This document shows, one piece after another, positions 24,722-36,234 of a stretch of DNA of 64,000 bases. The notes under the pieces were generated by a model. The model had not been told where the DNA came from. It ran no database searches and was given only the letters and a program-made list of their open reading frames with translations. Source of the stretch: Bisporella sp. PMI_857 (taxonomy: Eukaryota; Ascomycota; Leotiomycetes; Helotiales; Helotiaceae); contig JAJSPD010000024.1 of the NCBI GenBank assembly GCA_021307315.1, positions 1 to 64,000 of the forward strand, in the 5' to 3' direction. Positions within the stretch are counted from its first letter, which is position 1. Every line of letters begins with the position of its first letter. Position numbers and translations under genes: made by a program.

Positions 24722-25058
24722 ATTGGGTGGATGTCAAGGCGGGTGTACTTTTGGAATTGTCAGGAAGAATTGTCATCTCGGGAGTTATAAATGGTAACTC
24801 AGATTACATTCCAAGATACGACATATGAGTTCATATTTTGTAGTGAGACAATAAGCTGCGTTTGGGAGCGAGCGACCGGCAAGTGGGGGTGGGTGGTCGA
24901 CTTCATCCCTCGAATCGGTCCAACTATCCCAACGAGTCGTTTCATCTGGCATAGGACATTTAATAGGGGGATGTTAAGTTATCATGAATGAATTGTCTTC
25001 GCTTTCTTACTTGTAGATTATTCATTTATTCTCTAGCACATACATCTGCTAATCTACA
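24722..25058. promoter_or_regulatory. Promoter of the CocE-type hydrolase
   Basis: Gene-free gap of 337 bp between the 3' end of the regulator gene and the hydrolase start. The only notable content is the GTGGGGGTGGGTGG block with adjacent CCGG, entered separately. Confidence 0.5.
24875..24896 (-). promoter_or_regulatory. Predicted regulator site: C-rich element plus CCGG
   Basis: On the + strand ACCGG (24875-24879) is followed after four bases by GTGGGGGTGGGTGG (24883-24896). It contains GTGGGG, the site predicted for the cluster regulator's C2H2 fingers, next to a CGG triplet. It lies upstream of the CocE-type hydrolase. Confidence 0.45.
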
Positions 25059-28000
25059 TTATTTCGCTGCGGACATATTTAAATGTTCTTGCGAAATGCT
25101 CACTCTGTCGACTGGACTTGCGCATCTAGAAAATCGAGAATCAGGTAAATTTCCAAGGTCTCTAATTAAGTTTCCCATACTTTCCACAAGGGGCGGCAAT
25201 GAATCGCCCTCGAATGGGAAGTTATTTCGGTATAGGTCCCGCGCGATCTGTAGCACCGCGCTTGGGTTGTCGAGTCGAATGAAAGTGTCATGCTGGTGCT
25301 CGAGGCCAGCAGATTGAAGCCTTGAGGGTACGGGCCTCAAGATGAGAGTAGTTTGCCTCCCATTTAGAAAAGACCGTGTCCCAGGATTCTCCTCACCGTT
25401 GATGATAAGGAATGGAGAGGCGGCCTCTGGAAGTACTGCTAAGGAATGATCCTGGCCTTCCAAAGCTCCGCTGATGGAGTCTCTAGATCTTGATAGATGT
25501 CCAAATGTCCACAGTGCAAGGCTGGCAAAGTATACAGCTATGGCATAAAAATCTCGCAATTCAGCAGGTGGCATCAGTAATGCCCAACGAAATACTTGTC
25601 CCGCGTGCCAGACTGCGCGTCGAGAGTTCTCGCTATTAAACCAACGCTCAAGGCTGACCAGGGCCTGCGATGCTGCCTCTTCGCCGTACTTACCCGCAAA
25701 ACGTTGTAGTTCGTCAGGAGATATGTGGAGGCTCATTAATAGAAGCTCGGCTGTGATAAGTAGTTCGGATCGACTGGCGGGAGTGTTGAGCAAATGCTTC
25801 TCGAACGCTTGAAGTTGCTGGTATACTTCGCGCTGCTGGGTTACGAGCCATAGGCGATGCACGGAATCTCTATTCTCATCAATAGCATGGAATCTGCGAG
25901 ATTCTTGAAACGCCCAGATCTGGCACCAGAAGCCATGGATTGCGGCTGTGTAGCAGAGATCTATATCAACCTCGGTGTGTAAATCATCTAGAATGCTAAC
26001 GTCGTGCATGACCTCGAGTATTCGTATATGGGGGGTGAGCAGAGAAGCTTTGTGTTTTAGGAAAGAAGATTTCCACTCGGAGGCAGAGCCAGCAATGAAA
26101 AGGGTCCGTGATGCTGGTAGGGAAATTGTGATCTCCGTGACAGATATCAAAGGGCACTTTTGAAGAGCAATTGACGCTCGAGTATCATGCAAAAGCAGAT
26201 GAATGGCGAGCCTTCATACCGAGTTAGTGTTACAAGACTATACAACGCCGTCTTCTTACTCACCTTTTGAATGTTTCCCGCTGTGCCCACTTCTTCCACT
26301 TTGTTTCAAGTATTTGGCCAACATCAGATTCATGAGGAACAAGAGCCTGGCTGTCGGCTGTCGCTCCAAACATACCACTACGTCGCATCATCTGCTTTCT
26401 ATTAGTGTTTGAGCTGGTAAGAGATATTTTAATAGGGATTTCAATTTTTGATTACCGTAATTAAGGGTTGTGCAAAACTCTCCGCGAGTTCCATCTGCCT
26501 CTGAAACCCGCTCCATAGTCCTGCATCCAATGCAAGCAGAAACCCTTGCATAGGTTGGTAATCACGCGTGGTACTATTCTTCCGCTCCCACTGCAAAGCT
26601 CAGTCAATGTACTACGCAGCTCCGAACTAAGCTACCTACCGATTCCCCGAGTTTAATACGGACTACATCCTGAAGTACGAGTCCCATTTTCCATATTGCA
26701 GGCTCTGATATAACGGTTGAACCAGCGACGACAAGACCTAATACAAATTCAGGGCGGATATCTGACAGCAAGATACTTGGTATGTGGATCCAATTATCTA
26801 TTTGATAGCTGTGCCTGACAAAGAAAGCCTCCACTACATAATTGATTACATCAAGAGAAGGAAAACCGGGAACTCGACTCGAATATCTGTCCATTGTCGA
26901 GACGAGATGATACATTTTATCACGCATTGAATATGTAATCGTGGGATACCCACAACTTGGAACAGTAGACATTAGATTTGAGGATTTAGGTGTCAGCACC
27001 GAGGATATACTTTCCTCATCTAACGTCAGGTTCTCTCCTTCCCCAAGAACACTATCTCGTGGTACTGGAGTCCAGAGCCACGGAGAACGCGTGAAAGCAG
27101 CATAACCAGCACGCACATCGCGGGTAGGTCGTGGTGCCTGGCCTGATGCCTCGATAATTGTTTGTTCGTTATTATTAGTTTGCTCAAGAATTGTATCCAA
27201 TTGCTCGTTGGAAAAGGTGAAGTCATGGAAGTTAATATCAAGGAACTGATTGTTGAAGCCAGGTGCATTAGGCGTGAACATGGCCTCATTCATGATATTG
27301 TCGAAGACCAGCTGATTCCCGACCATAGCGGCGGATGGCATTTCATACGTTTCTGGCGGTTCAAGCATCTGCTGTGCCAGCATCGCATCGGTGACACCAT
27401 GGTGCACCGTCTCATTATTATTTGTAACCTGGTTGACCTGAGATACAATATGAGAATTCGTACTAACGTTCAGAGCACTTGACTGCGTTTTAGACAGAGC
27501 AGCACTGTCGGTTGGGACTGTATGTTGTTGATGTTGTCTCAAAGCAATTACCTGCTGCTCGGCTGTATGATCCATATCATCATTCACCGATCGCGTCGAG
27601 TAGTTTTGTAGGCTCTGATTGCTTATTGTTTGCCATTGGGCTTCGTATGATGTCTGGTTCGAGGTCTGGCCCGTGACTTGGCACGTTATGTTTTTCGTTT
27701 TACATCGTCGACACGGCTTCTGATCCTCACAACGGGCTTTGGCAGTTGCACAAGCGATACACGCTTGACCAGCTCTATCGGATCGATGAACGCCCGTATG
27801 ATTCGGATAAAACTCTGCTTCGTCGTTTCGAGCGTGTGTGGTCATGTGACGAGTAAGAAGATCCGCTCTGTTGAAGCTTTTCTGGCAGCGCTGACAGACG
27901 TAGCGCCGGGCATTCTCATGCGTCTTCATGTGCCGACTGAGCCTATCTGCCCTTGCATAGGAGCGCTGGCAGATCCGACATTGATGCGTGGCCACTGGCT

Positions 28001-28172
28001 GGGAAGCACGTCGTTGTCGTTTGCGGATTGATGCCCCATCTACCTCCAGAGCGTCGCTAGATCCTCCCGTGCCGGGTGGCAGCGAAAGAGACCCGGCGGC
28101 TGTATCAAGCGAATGATTCCGGGCTATGGTCGTATCAGACATTCTTGTCATCGCGTCCAACAGCATTTCCAT
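25059..28172 (-). CDS. Transcription factor with two C2H2 fingers, a Zn2Cys6 cluster and a fungal TF middle region
   Basis: Four exons (26640-28172, 26456-26590, 26264-26391, 25059-26211; introns 49, 64, 52 bp) join in frame to 982 residues. DNA binding: finger 1 (65-85, CRICQRSYARADRLSRHMKTH region), finger 2 (93-113, CQRCQKSFNRADLLTRH), then the Zn2Cys6 cluster CxxCx6CxnCxxCx6C at 138-164. The rest contains a Gln/Asn-rich linker and the long helical fungal-type regulatory domain. Start: the ATG at 28172 has a good context (CACAATGG); an upstream exon cannot be excluded. Helix residues at -1, 3 and 6 are R, R, R in finger 1 and R, L, R in finger 2, which by the zinc-finger code predict 5'-GNGGGG-3'. 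This matches GTGGGGG in nearby promoters. It is divergent from the dioxygenase gene and is the likely cluster regulator. Confidence 0.93.
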
Positions 28173-29234
28173 TGTGCCAAACGCTGCAGAATCTGGACAA
28201 GGGAGCGACAATGTCCCAGCCGCCGGATCAGGTGGTGGTGGTAAGTCACAAATTCTGCTTACAAACAAGATGAATAAGGTGCAGAATCAAGGTCTAAAAA
28301 CATTTAGGATGAGGGAAGCGGAAGTTTGTTTGGGAGTGGAGGCGGGGGAGGCTACCGCCTTTTAATTATGTGGAGTGCATGATATTGGCACGCCAAGTAA
28401 GCTACTGTATCTCAACTTTTCCTGGGCACGGTCACATTTTCATTTACACGCGTGTTTGTCGACGTACTGCTGCTACAGGACTACAGAAAAAATCCCAAGT
28501 TGAAATCTGACTAGCTTACTTTGTAGCTGCTACAAGGAAACCTGAGACAAGAAAGGTCCCGCTTCAAGTTTGCAGTGTGACTAACATAGATAATCTTCAT
28601 CTGATCTTATCTACTCCCTATGGGACGATTTGAAATATGCATGAAACAGGTTTCGGCCTTCCCAAAACAATATATATATATTTCAACTCTCATCCTGTTT
28701 AAGTTAATCTAGATGGGTAAATCCCGAACTTAATATCTTGGCTGAGGAGGATGTGACACAGAAAGTCCGCAGCCACATTCCGGTACCCACCAGCTCATGC
28801 ACGATATCAATTAAGGTTTTTTGCTGGGGATAAAATTGTTTTACACCGAGCTTCCAACCTTCTAAGCTTCCCACCTACCGGCCCCCACCCCCGCTTTGGA
28901 TAGCATCATGTTGGGCCTCAAGCTTTGGAAGCTATCCTTTAGAACTTTTGACGGCATTTGGGTTTGATTCTCGCTGTTCCGAGCCTCCGACATGTAGGAC
29001 GAGGTGCTACAATATAGACAAGCGAACAAAAATTACCACAGCATCTTGAGGCCTATCACAAACATTGTAGTAGTTATCCCGTACATAGAGGGTCGGCTCG
29101 GCCTCGAATTATGCCCGTTAGTCGCTATCCGTATAAGTCTATTGTGGGTCTCTGTACTTTAAGTCTCCTCAAAACTACCACTCTTTACTTGTAATACCTC
29201 TTGCCCGCCTGATCTTCTACACGTCAACCTCACA
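28173..29234. promoter_or_regulatory. Divergent promoter of regulator and dioxygenase
   Basis: About 1.06 kb between two divergent starts. No gene is seen. It contains an (AT)n run near 28,671-28,680 and the C-rich element at 28,877-28,893. Confidence 0.5.
28877..28893. promoter_or_regulatory. Predicted regulator site in the regulator/dioxygenase promoter
   Basis: ACCGG (28877-28881) directly followed by CCCCCACC (28882-28889) and CCCG. It combines the C2H2-type and CGG-type half sites as in the other cluster promoters and would also allow autoregulation. Confidence 0.45.
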
Positions 29235-30282
29235 ATGTCGCAGAGCACATTGACGCCCGTACACTTCTTTTCTCATGGCTCAACGATGATGCTAGGCGAG
29301 CAATCAGCCTCTGCTACCTACTGGAAGAAATGTGGTGACATAGCCCTCGCAAACGGAATCGAGCACATTGTCATGATGGTAAACCACCATATCAAAATCC
29401 AATTCCACACCCAAGACCTTACCACTAACAACTCCCTCTCAGGGTGCGCACTGGGCCACGTCCGGCGATGAGATCGAAGTTGCAGCCAATCCCTCGCCAG
29501 CCAAGTCTCCTGTCGCCTACGTAGAGCCATCAAAATATGTTAACTATGAGCTGAACCCCGACATCCCAATGGCATCTCGCTGTGTTGATCTTCTGCGGAA
29601 AGCCGGGCTGAAGGCCAAGCTCAACGATAAGTTCGATTGGATCCACGACACTTACCTTATCCTGATCCGCATGTTTCCCAACGGGAGTCCCCCAACCACA
29701 ATCGTCAGCATGAATGCCCGATATGATCCACATTACCACGTGAAGGTGGGCTCTGCGCTTCGGCCGCTAAGGAAAGAGAAAGTTCTGTTGATTGGTACCG
29801 GCGGCGCGGTACACAACCTCTACCGGAATAACTGGTACCAGATGCTGCAATTCCGGGGTAAGACGTCCTTCCCCCGTTCCTTCACAAACTCGTTTTCTTC
29901 TGCCTTTCTGCGCACGCGGTCCTCGATAAATGCTAATTTAAGGTCTCTGCTCCCAGATAACTTCGCAATGGAGAAGCCCCCGGACAACGAGATGCTCGAT
30001 TTCAGACAGGAGTTCGAGGACGCCATTACCAAGAACAGCGGCCCCGATCTGCGCCGCGCCATGACGAGGCTCATGAAAATTCCCAAGTATCGTGATGCCC
30101 ATGCTACCGACGACCATTTCATGGCCGCCATGTTCGTCGCGGGGCTATGCGGATCTTTTGAAGATGTGGGAACGCCGGCGGAACTTGGTGCTGAGGATTG
30201 GGAGCTGCGCAATATGTGCAATAGCCAGTTTACGCTAGGCAGATGGCCGGAGGCAGGCGGGAAGCCGAGGAAGGTGAATTGA
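29235..30282 (+). CDS. LigB/DODA-type class III extradiol ring-cleavage dioxygenase
   Basis: Exons 29235-29378, 29443-29857 and 29957-30282 give 294 residues. Landmarks of DOPA-extradiol-dioxygenase-like proteins are present: HFFSHGSTMMLGE (His14), HIVMMGAHWATSG (His51), FDWIHDTYL (His116), the DPHYHVKVG segment, TGGAVHNL (His172, equivalent to the conserved catalytic His) and DDHFMAAMFVAGLCG with the C-terminal His. These enzymes use Fe(II) or Zn-type sites to open catechol-type rings next to the hydroxyls. The usual DHGxW...P stretch is altered to IHDTYLILI, so the substrate may be unusual. The second intron is 99 bp with no stop in frame, so its retention would add 33 residues. It is transcribed away from the regulator gene. 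I infer ring opening for this cluster. Confidence 0.92.
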
Positions 30283-30723
30283 GCGTCTGAACAGAAATTT
30301 TTGGAGCGACTGATGAATAGAAATGCTTTTTTCTATTAATATTTGTACTTTAGCCAGATATGGTCATCACTACGAAGAAGCACAGCGATTGCCAATCTCT
30401 CAAATGTGGAGGCGAATTCAAGATTTAGTGATACATAAGCCTTACGATATAAGTGCAGCCACTATCATAGGAAGTATCTGAATATTTGCGCATCTTTAAC
30501 TAACACTTACCTTTTATGGTTGGGACGAAATTTTACCTCGTGCAAAGTGTGTGCTTCAGTCTGTTTCTCTCTAAAAGCAAAACACTCAAATGGAGCTGCT
30601 TAATCGTATTTAAGCCTGTGATCTATGATAGAGGCGTGTCTCTGCGCAGATATAATTACAAATTGTTTCCTAAACTCTCACAATTCTTAAGGTCCGTCCC
30701 AGAATCATACAAATTAATGGATC
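30283..30723. other. Convergent intergenic region
   Basis: Between the 3' ends of the dioxygenase (+) and the aldehyde-dehydrogenase-like gene (-). Nothing recognised beyond AT-rich 3' flanks. Confidence 0.5.
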
Positions 30724-32366
30724 TCAAAGATGTTTCCTCAAGAACCAAATGCCACCTCCTACCGTCGAAACGATCATGGTCAAGAATATGCCTGCTCCCA
30801 GCACTAAGCCTTGCTCAAAGAAACCAAGCTGGTCGCCCCTGGGCTGGATTTTCTTCGGCTGTAGAACTGCCTTCTTCTTTCCCTCAAGTTTATCTCCTAG
30901 CTGTTGTAAAGTCTTGGCCCGCCTTGTGGGGTCGTGAAATCCGCTTAGCACGTTATCGATCAGGGTCAGGTCATCGTTCGCCGGAGGACGGGATGCGTAC
31001 TGTGGGCGTGGTGAAGAGAACATCTCTGCGCTATACTTGTGGCTAGGTGGTGGGGGAAGAGGCGTGATGGGTGCTGCGGGTCCAACGAGCAGGTGGGAAG
31101 GGATGTGGTTGGAGTATGAGGTTATGGCATTGAAGTGCTGAGAAAGAAACTTGGCTGTTGGAGCGTCCGAGAAGGTGTAGAGGGCGAGAAGATTAGAGCT
31201 GAGAAGTGCGGTTAGCAGAAGTATTGGAAATTGGGTGGGAGCGGGATATACTCTGAATTGCCAATGTTAATGCTGTCAGTGAGACTGGTGGCTGCTATGA
31301 TAGGAAGATAAAAGCCGCTGAACTTCAGCTTGGCTATGGGAGAGTTCCTAAACATTGTCAATACAACCATTCTGCATGGCGGAAAAGCATATCCTGACCT
31401 GTCATGAATATCCACAATCCTAAAGCTGCCCGAGCCAGATTGAGAAACTTGTCGTTTCTCTTCAGCTTCTGCTAGTCTTTTCTTGATGGCCAGCGAATCA
31501 TTGTTTCGTGCCCGTGTTGTCTTTTCATTGTTGGGAAAGAATTTTCCCGCATAACGTGAGCACGATTCTACGAACTCATTCTTGATAAAGCCATTGACTA
31601 TAATTAAGTCCGGGCTGTATGGTGACGTCCCCTGAAACGAGAAGCGCGCTGTAACAATGGCTTTGGCTGAAGCTTCAATGTCCGCCGTCCGATCAACGAC
31701 CGCGATTATGCGGAGAGAAGTATTCGAGGAGAGTTGATTGATTGACGAAACTGATTGGCTACTCGTTTGATCAACAAGAAACGCGTCAGACGGGTTTCCA
31801 AGAGCAGCGTTTATAATGACGAATGTGTCAAGATCTAATGCTTGGGGCAAAAGCTCTTTCAGAACCGAATCGACATTCAACATTGTGTCTGCAAGCTATT
31901 TGCAATTCTAATCAGCAAAATACCCTGTAGGTAGCTTCAGGTGCAAGTTCACCTCTAAAGCAATACAATTCCCCGCAGTAATAGCCGCTGCAAGTGCAAT
32001 TATAACGGAATAAAACCTCGTGTGTGTCGTAGGTCTAATTATCACCAGGCCCTTACCGACCCTTCTATCCTTATTATCAAACCCCTTCGCAACCAAGTAT
32101 TCTTGCTTGGCCAAGACTTCGAAGTCGAGCAATTCGAATTTCTTTTCAACCGCATTCAAAGCCAGCCAATATTCCGCTTCCGCCTCAAAGGTAATCTTAG
32201 GCGATAGAGCGTCCGAGTCCTTCGAGATACTTGAAATTATTGTGGCGCCATTTTGGCGCAGGCTAGTATGCAAACTTTGAAGCTCTTTTTGCCTGTACCG
32301 AATATTTTCTGTTCTGCCATCGACCACAGCAGCGCGCAGCTGTTCAAGATTGTTTCTGGAGGACAT
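30724..32366 (-). CDS. Aldehyde-dehydrogenase-like protein without catalytic Cys, C-terminal membrane anchor
   Basis: Exons 31953-32366, 31399-31895, 31252-31347 and 30724-31198 (introns 56, 51, 53 bp) join exactly to 493 residues. The N-terminal half aligns by pattern with ALDH: KGLVIIRPTTHTRFYSVIIA corresponds to the I.P.N.P segment and AAAITAGNCIALE to the cofactor-binding strand. Where ALDHs have the nucleophile Cys (GQxC) this protein has RFSFQGTSPYSPDLIIVNGF, with no Cys. The C-terminus ends in a single hydrophobic helix, GLVLGAGIFLTMIVSTVGGG, then WFLRKHL, so it is probably tail-anchored in a membrane. I recall fungal ALDH-like proteins with the SPYxPDL sequence. It may be non-oxidative, structural or a binding protein. 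Its position in the cluster suggests a role in aldehyde handling, but activity is doubtful. Confidence 0.85.
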
Positions 32367-32760
32367 CTTGACGCATGTATCTAATGACTAAATTTTGGAA
32401 TAGCATGCGTGTAGGAGAAAGAATCATCAATAAATCAAATAGCTTCGCTCAACGGAGCTTTCGGAGCTCGCCCGAGAGAATACACTAAAGCTACATGGAA
32501 TATGCTTCCTTTTTCCCGCCCATTCTCGATCATCCATGGTAAGGTGTAGCGATTGTTGCATGCTTCGGGATGTGGGAGTCGGTTGGGAACCCCCACCGGA
32601 ACCTATAGTTACAGCAAATGTCACGGCGCGTTTCGGGTTTTCAAGAGCCCGAATCTAGCACGATCCCGTTCAGTGTCCATGTAGATACATGTTGAGCCAA
32701 CTCAGAGCTCCTCTATCCCAAAATCCAAACCAGACATCTCGTCCTCGCCTTCACATTGCC
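32367..32760. promoter_or_regulatory. Divergent promoter of the ALDH-like and small-protein genes
   Basis: 394 bp between divergent starts. The main feature is the C-rich element at 32,587-32,602, entered separately. Confidence 0.5.
32587..32602. promoter_or_regulatory. Predicted regulator site CCCCCACCGG
   Basis: CCCCCACCGG at 32590-32599, flanked on both sides by GGAACC/GGAACC direct repeats. It is identical over 10 bases to the site at 38656-38665. It lies about 160-220 bp from each of two divergent starts. Confidence 0.5.
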
Positions 32761-33191
32761 ATGTCGGTCACAACCACGGACAATCCCATGAGCAGCGCTC
32801 TCCACGATACGCTACAAGACTACGAGATACATATGACGGGAGACAACAGAAATATCGACACAGGCTTGAATATCTCCGAAACATCAGCTGTAATTGGCAA
32901 TCCTCATTACTGGCCACGTGACCGGCACCGAATTCCCAATTACCGTCCCATCAACCGAAACTTGAATTTGGCTGAGCGCCCAAGAGGGAGCAACGGGGTC
33001 GAGCAGGTATTTCTTGCCGTCATGTTCAATGGTGTGGCCCTTAACGCAGTATGTCAACTCGAGCTATCGCGCTGTGGCGCCAGACTAGCTAATCTGAATC
33101 TCAATTTCAGGGGATAGCACAACTATGGGGCCGTACTGGCGGGAAGGTGCTTCCAGGCATTTTTAGCTATGCAATTGGAGGGGAATGGTAG
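32761..33191 (+). CDS. Small protein of unknown function
   Basis: Not recognised. Exon 1 32761-33048 and exon 2 33111-33191, joined across a good intron (donor GTATGT, branch GCTAAT, acceptor TTTCAG), encode 122 residues. The upstream ATG at 32689 in the same frame would add 24 residues. The N-terminal part is polar; the middle has HYWPRDRHRIPNYRPINRNL; the C-terminal 45 residues are fairly hydrophobic (EQVFLAVMFNGVALNAGIAQ, then GKVLPGIFSYAIGG) and might insert into a membrane. It shares a divergent promoter and the predicted operator with the ALDH-like gene, so it may be a cluster member. The clean intron is the main argument that it is real. Confidence 0.6.
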
Positions 33192-33843
33192 ACGGAAATG
33201 GCTTGGGAAAACCTACATGTATTATTCTAATTAAAGTTTCAATCCGAGTTCACATTACAGGGTCTGGGTATGTTGGTACTAAGGCACTAGTGAGATCACA
33301 TGACTCACTGAGCGTATGACTAGCTAGCGCTCAGATAGAGAATAACAACAACAACGTCTATCATCACAAAGTATTGCAATACCGTTTGAACCGACAGGGT
33401 AAAACTTGGAACTCGTTTCGTACTGGCTTCAGAGTGCCGAAAGCGGTTCATTTAAGGTTTGTTTGTGATATGGCATTGTGTAGTGTAGCACCAAGATGCT
33501 TGTGTTGAACAATGCGAACAATTCCTAGGATAAAAATGTGCTCCAAAATGACTGCTCAATAGTTCGTTCTTTGCTGTTAGCCTTAACCTTCCCCCGCACC
33601 CTGACCGGGGAATGTGGGGTTATATTAACTACTGATCGTAGTGTCCCAAAACCCAAGCACTTGGCTTTGTTGATATTAAAGGTGCCCGGCTCGTATCTTC
33701 ATATTGCCTTTTTCAAAATAATCATCAAGACCGCATTATTCTTGCTTTGGCCATCTGCTCTCCAGCGATACCCCTTTCGCTGTCGTTCCTTTGATCTGTG
33801 TGAAGAATCTCATGCAAGGTTCAGTCCGGGTACCTCACACATA
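33192..33843. promoter_or_regulatory. MFS transporter promoter
   Basis: Gene-free. Contains a weaker C-rich element, CCCCCGCACCCTGACCGG at 33591-33608, about 240 bp before the transporter start. Confidence 0.45.
33591..33608. promoter_or_regulatory. Variant of the cluster element upstream of the transporter
   Basis: CCCCCGCACCCTGACCGG: a C5 block, then CCGG eight bases on. It deviates from CCCCCACC by one inserted/changed base, so it is a weaker candidate site. Confidence 0.3.
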
Positions 33844-35556
33844 ATGTCTCGCTCGGTTTCCTTCGCCCAGTGTACTGCTGGCGATCCAAAAGTGCGTAGC
33901 TTTGCAGGCTGTCATATTGTATCACAAGCGCCGACTAACCGATTGACCACCAGCTCTGGCCAGCATGGATTAGACATCTAACCCTTGCCAACGTTTGTTT
34001 CTTTATATTTCTTGGAAATATGTATACTGCAGGCATTACAACTGGGTTCGGCGAACTTGCAATGGAGTTCCACGTCGGCAACTCTAAGTTGACTGACACG
34101 GTCTCCTATCCAGTGATGGCGCTTGGCGTTGGGAACATCATCTGGACGCCGACGGCGGCCATATTAGGGAAAAGACCAACCATCATCACGTCTATGCTCA
34201 TCTTCTTGGGTTGCTGTATATGGAGCATTAAAGCCTCAACTTTTGACAGCCTTACTGCGTCGCGCGTGGTGGCATGCTTTGGCGCGGGAAGCGTTGAGTC
34301 ACTTGGCCCAGCTATCATTGCAGGTGAGCTCCTTTTATGCCCCAGAAGCCTTAGCACAGCAGGGCAGTAACAAACAGTTATGTAGATATGTACATGGAGC
34401 GCTACTTCGCTACATCCATGGCCGTGTTCTCATTTTTCCTTTCTGGCGGTGCACAGGTTGGGCCTATGATTGCTGGTTTTCTCATCACCGCTAAAGGTTG
34501 GAGATGGTTTTTCATCCTATGTGCTATCCTTATCGGTGCCAATCTGCTCCTCGTCTTATTTTTCTTGCCGGAGACAAATTATCGACGTGTTCTTGTCGAT
34601 GGTGAGACGGCTCAGGAAGTCGATAAGGATGCAATCCATGCAATCGAATATAAAGAGGAAGCAGGAAGCCCACCCGCAGGCATCTCAGCATCCGGATTAA
34701 ACCAACCATATGCAGGCTCATATTGGAAAGATCTTGTCAACTTCAAAAACCGTGGCACAGAACCGGCTGGGGTAGTAAGCTGGTTTCGGAGATTTTCTCT
34801 CCCATTCCGCTTCATCTTGGTTCCACAGGCTCTCTTTGCTGCCGCCTCTTACGGGGTCTTTCTTGGAGGGTAAGGCTTATACTTAATTTCTCTATGCCTC
34901 AGATACGCGGATCTACTCTGACATAGAATAGCATTGTAATGATCTCCACCTTTTCGCCGCAATATTTCATTCCGCCGCCATACCTGTTCAAAGCCTCCGG
35001 CCTTGGTCTTTTCTCCCTTGCCAGTGCTCTCGGTATTCTCGTCGCGTATCCCATCGCGGGTCCCTTCACCGATTGGCTTTCCCGCTATTTGGGTCGCAGA
35101 TCTCGCTCCGAGTTCCATGTACCAGAGTACCGCATGCCAGCCCTTATCATACCTTTTATAGTCGCTCCACCGGGGCTTCTCCTGTTCTCCTACACAATTT
35201 CCGAGGGCCGCAGTGTATACATCGCTGCCATTGGCGCCGCCTTACAGGTATCCTCCGTAACCTTTGTCCCCTCCGTTGTCCTATCCGTCATGGTGGATGG
35301 TTGGCCAGCAGCTGGATCTGAAGCAATGGTGCTTATCAATGCCGGTAAGAACCTGGTGGCCTTCGCCATCACGGTCAGCTTGCCTAGTTGGCAGGCACGC
35401 AAGGGCTTGGTCAGGATGACCTGGGAAATGGTAGCAATTGAGTGGGCTGTTCTGGCTCTGGGCCTCCCACTTTACTTTGCTGGCCCCTGGCTCAGGCAGA
35501 AAACGATGTGGATTGTGCATGAGGATGCTAAGGAACAACTACAAGTGGGTAATTGA
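33844..35556 (+). CDS. MFS transporter (drug:H+ antiporter-1-like)
   Basis: Exons 33844-33891, 33954-34323, 34386-34869 and 34932-35556 join to 508 residues. Each of the three introns is exactly 62 bp. About 12 hydrophobic helices are visible, starting with LTLANVCFFIFLGNMYTAG after the DPKLWPAWIRH entry segment (compare DPxNWP in the family). The family A/C motif region GGAQVGPMIAGFLITAKGWRW and the exit FFLPETNYRR are clear. A large cytosolic loop (about residues 235-310) separates the two halves. The family exchanges or takes up small organic compounds at the plasma membrane. In this cluster it could import the phenolic or export a toxic intermediate. The first exon is very short (16 residues), so the start is less certain than the rest. 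Confidence 0.93.
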
Positions 35557-36234
35557 TACTGGATATAGAACTGGTATGGGAATAAGAAGAAGTGGTTCTT
35601 TTCTAGCCAGCTCTTAGATCTCGAAAACATGGATCTATATTGCCATGTCGTGAATATTAGTGCCATCCAATCAATTAATGTTTATATCTCCATTTGTCAC
35701 GAGAACGGCAGATGCAGAATTGAATTTCGAGCATTATTACAAATTGAGCTCATTAATCTTCAAGCAATCTGTAGGAAGACGAATCTCAAGATAGTGGGAA
35801 AATCATGTCTTGACTAACTACGCTCAATCAAGCAATATAACTAAAGTTGGAGTAGGTAGGTAGATATGAGCAGCAGCGAGTGGCTCCCCGCATAATCTCG
35901 GTCCCAGAGCCACCAATCTGCTTCTTCATACTTATAGCAAATAAATAATCTCAGTCTTAATCGTCATGCTCTTCATCGTACAAATTTCATAGGAAGCATG
36001 TGTTTCAGCTATCTATGTACAGGTGTTGTAATATATCTGTAGACAAGATTATGTTGATGGGAACAACAGTAGTGGTGCTCCAGCATCAGTGATAATCGGT
36101 TGAAACTGGAATTTAAGTGCATTCTAATCAACACTGCTAAATTGTAGCATAAAGTGGCGTGGCTACTAGAAATATATCTTATGTTCGTGCAGCCGGTCGC
36201 AAAATTGAAAAGATTATATTTCTAATGCTACCCA
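35557..36234. other. Convergent intergenic region
   Basis: Between the 3' ends of the transporter (+) and the monooxygenase fusion (-). AT-rich; no gene recognised. Confidence 0.5.

Noticed and set aside
30516..31046. 176-codon + strand frame opposite the 3' exon of the ALDH-like gene
   Set aside because: Antisense shadow; the minus-strand frame joins perfectly to three further exons.
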